Positions 6,538 to 6,816 of a stretch of DNA of 6,816 bases are shown piece by piece. Location of the stretch: assembly GCA_947371645.1 (NCBI GenBank), contig CANBQJ010000203.1, forward strand, positions 1-6,816. The letters are read 5' to 3'. The notes under the pieces are model-generated. The model searched no databases. It was not told where the DNA came from and saw only the letters and a list, made by a program, of their open reading frames with translations. Numbering within the stretch: the first letter of the stretch is position 1; each line of letters starts with the position of its first letter. The stretch comes from Burkholderiales bacterium (GTDB lineage: Bacteria; Pseudomonadota; Gammaproteobacteria; Burkholderiales; Burkholderiaceae). The position numbers were made by a program, and so were the translations under genes.

Positions 6538-6567
6538 AGTTGGGCCCGCACAGTCACGGGCCCAACT
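6538..6567. repeat. Perfect 11-bp inverted repeat between uvrA and the glycosyltransferase gene
   Basis: AGTTGGGCCCG (6538-6548) and CGGGCCCAACT (6557-6567) are exact inverted copies around an 8-nt spacer, the strongest hairpin in the window. On the - strand it lies about 105 bases after the uvrA stop and 13 bases before the glycosyltransferase start codon. It may be a uvrA terminator, although no T run follows it on the - strand, or a leader hairpin that limits translation of the glycosyltransferase. It could also be one copy of a dispersed palindromic element. The other roughly 100 bases towards uvrA show no gene. Confidence 0.7.
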
Positions 6568-6671
6568 TGACTCTGGCATGCCTGCGCCTGCGGCAAGGCG
6601 TGGAAAAGCACGGCGAAGCACCCGCAGGGCCGCGTTTTGCACGCGATGCCCCGGCAGCAGCACCGCGCCGA

Positions 6672-6816
6672 TCAGGCGGCCTTGCGGGCCAGCACCGGCT
6701 GCAGCGCCTTGCCTGTGTGCGTGCCCTTGGCCACGATGGCCTCGGGCGTGCCGACACCGGCCACCTTGCCGCCGCCGCTGCCACCTTCTGGGCCCATGTC
6801 CACCACCCAGTCGGCT
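6672..6816 (-). CDS. uvrA: UvrA, C-terminal end (excision repair ATPase; 5' part outside window)
   Basis: Reading the - strand from 6815 gives 47 codons before a TGA at 6674-6672. The peptide starts ADWVVDMGPEGGSGGGKV and continues AGVGTPEAIVAKGTHTGKAL. This is the highly conserved end of UvrA: the ADW-xDLGPEGG block after the second ABC ATPase domain, then G-GTPE and a short tail with HTGKAL. UvrA dimers recognise bulky DNA lesions and load UvrB in nucleotide excision repair. The polypeptide ends LARKAA, a normal tail length. The fragment has no start codon inside the window, so it is easily missed by ORF finding. The next gene on the strand, the glycosyltransferase, begins 147 bases later. 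Confidence 0.93.
   Translation of the reverse strand, partial: ADWVVDMGPEGGSGGGKVAGVGTPEAIVAKGTHTGKALQPVLARKAA

Noticed and set aside
6004..6663. - strand open frame starting in the uvrA-glycosyltransferase gap and running into the glycosyltransferase gene
   Set aside because: It is in a different frame from the membrane protein, loses all its motifs and hydrophobic segments, and has Arg/Ala/Pro-rich shadow composition.
6554..6784. - strand open frame of 76 codons over the uvrA end
   Set aside because: Arg/Ala-rich and out of phase with the conserved UvrA C-terminus read on the same strand from 6815.

Overview
The window looks like ordinary chromosome from a high-GC betaproteobacterium, most likely order Burkholderiales. 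The strongly G/C-biased third codon positions and the protein family types suggest this, but no rRNA or other marker gene is present to confirm it. I see no phage, transposon, CRISPR, tRNA or rRNA signal. Nearly all of the sequence is accounted for by seven genes, two of them cut by the window edges.

Layout: (1) the 3' end of topB (DNA topoisomerase III) on the + strand, followed by a compact GC hairpin that is probably its terminator; (2) a stand-alone gene for an exported PstS-type phosphate-binding protein, preceded by a small perfect palindrome, with no pstCAB transporter genes in view; (3) a likely + strand operon of msrP, msrQ and an AEC-family (auxin efflux carrier type) permease, with 18-nt gaps between the genes; (4) a convergent junction with a hairpin; (5) on the - strand, a 598-residue polytopic GT-C type glycosyltransferase resembling the AftB/TfpW arabinofuranosyltransferase group; (6) a strong 11-bp inverted repeat just upstream of that gene; (7) the last 47 codons of uvrA on the - strand, running off the right edge.

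Functionally, MsrP and MsrQ form a two-component periplasmic repair system. MsrQ, a membrane haem protein, passes electrons to the Tat-exported molybdopterin enzyme MsrP, which reduces oxidised methionines in envelope proteins. The AEC permease probably shares their transcript, but its substrate is unknown. TopB (decatenation, recombination intermediates) and UvrA (nucleotide excision repair) are housekeeping DNA-maintenance genes at the two ends. The glycosyltransferase is the least predictable gene: it probably moves a lipid-linked sugar onto a periplasmic acceptor, but no sugar-precursor or acceptor genes are visible here.

I found no clearly new system. The points most worth a second look are the AftB/TfpW-like glycosyltransferase, the strong hairpin in its leader, the orphan PstS with an unusual binding-loop residue, and the apparent lack of Shine-Dalgarno sequences before msrQ, the permease and the glycosyltransferase.
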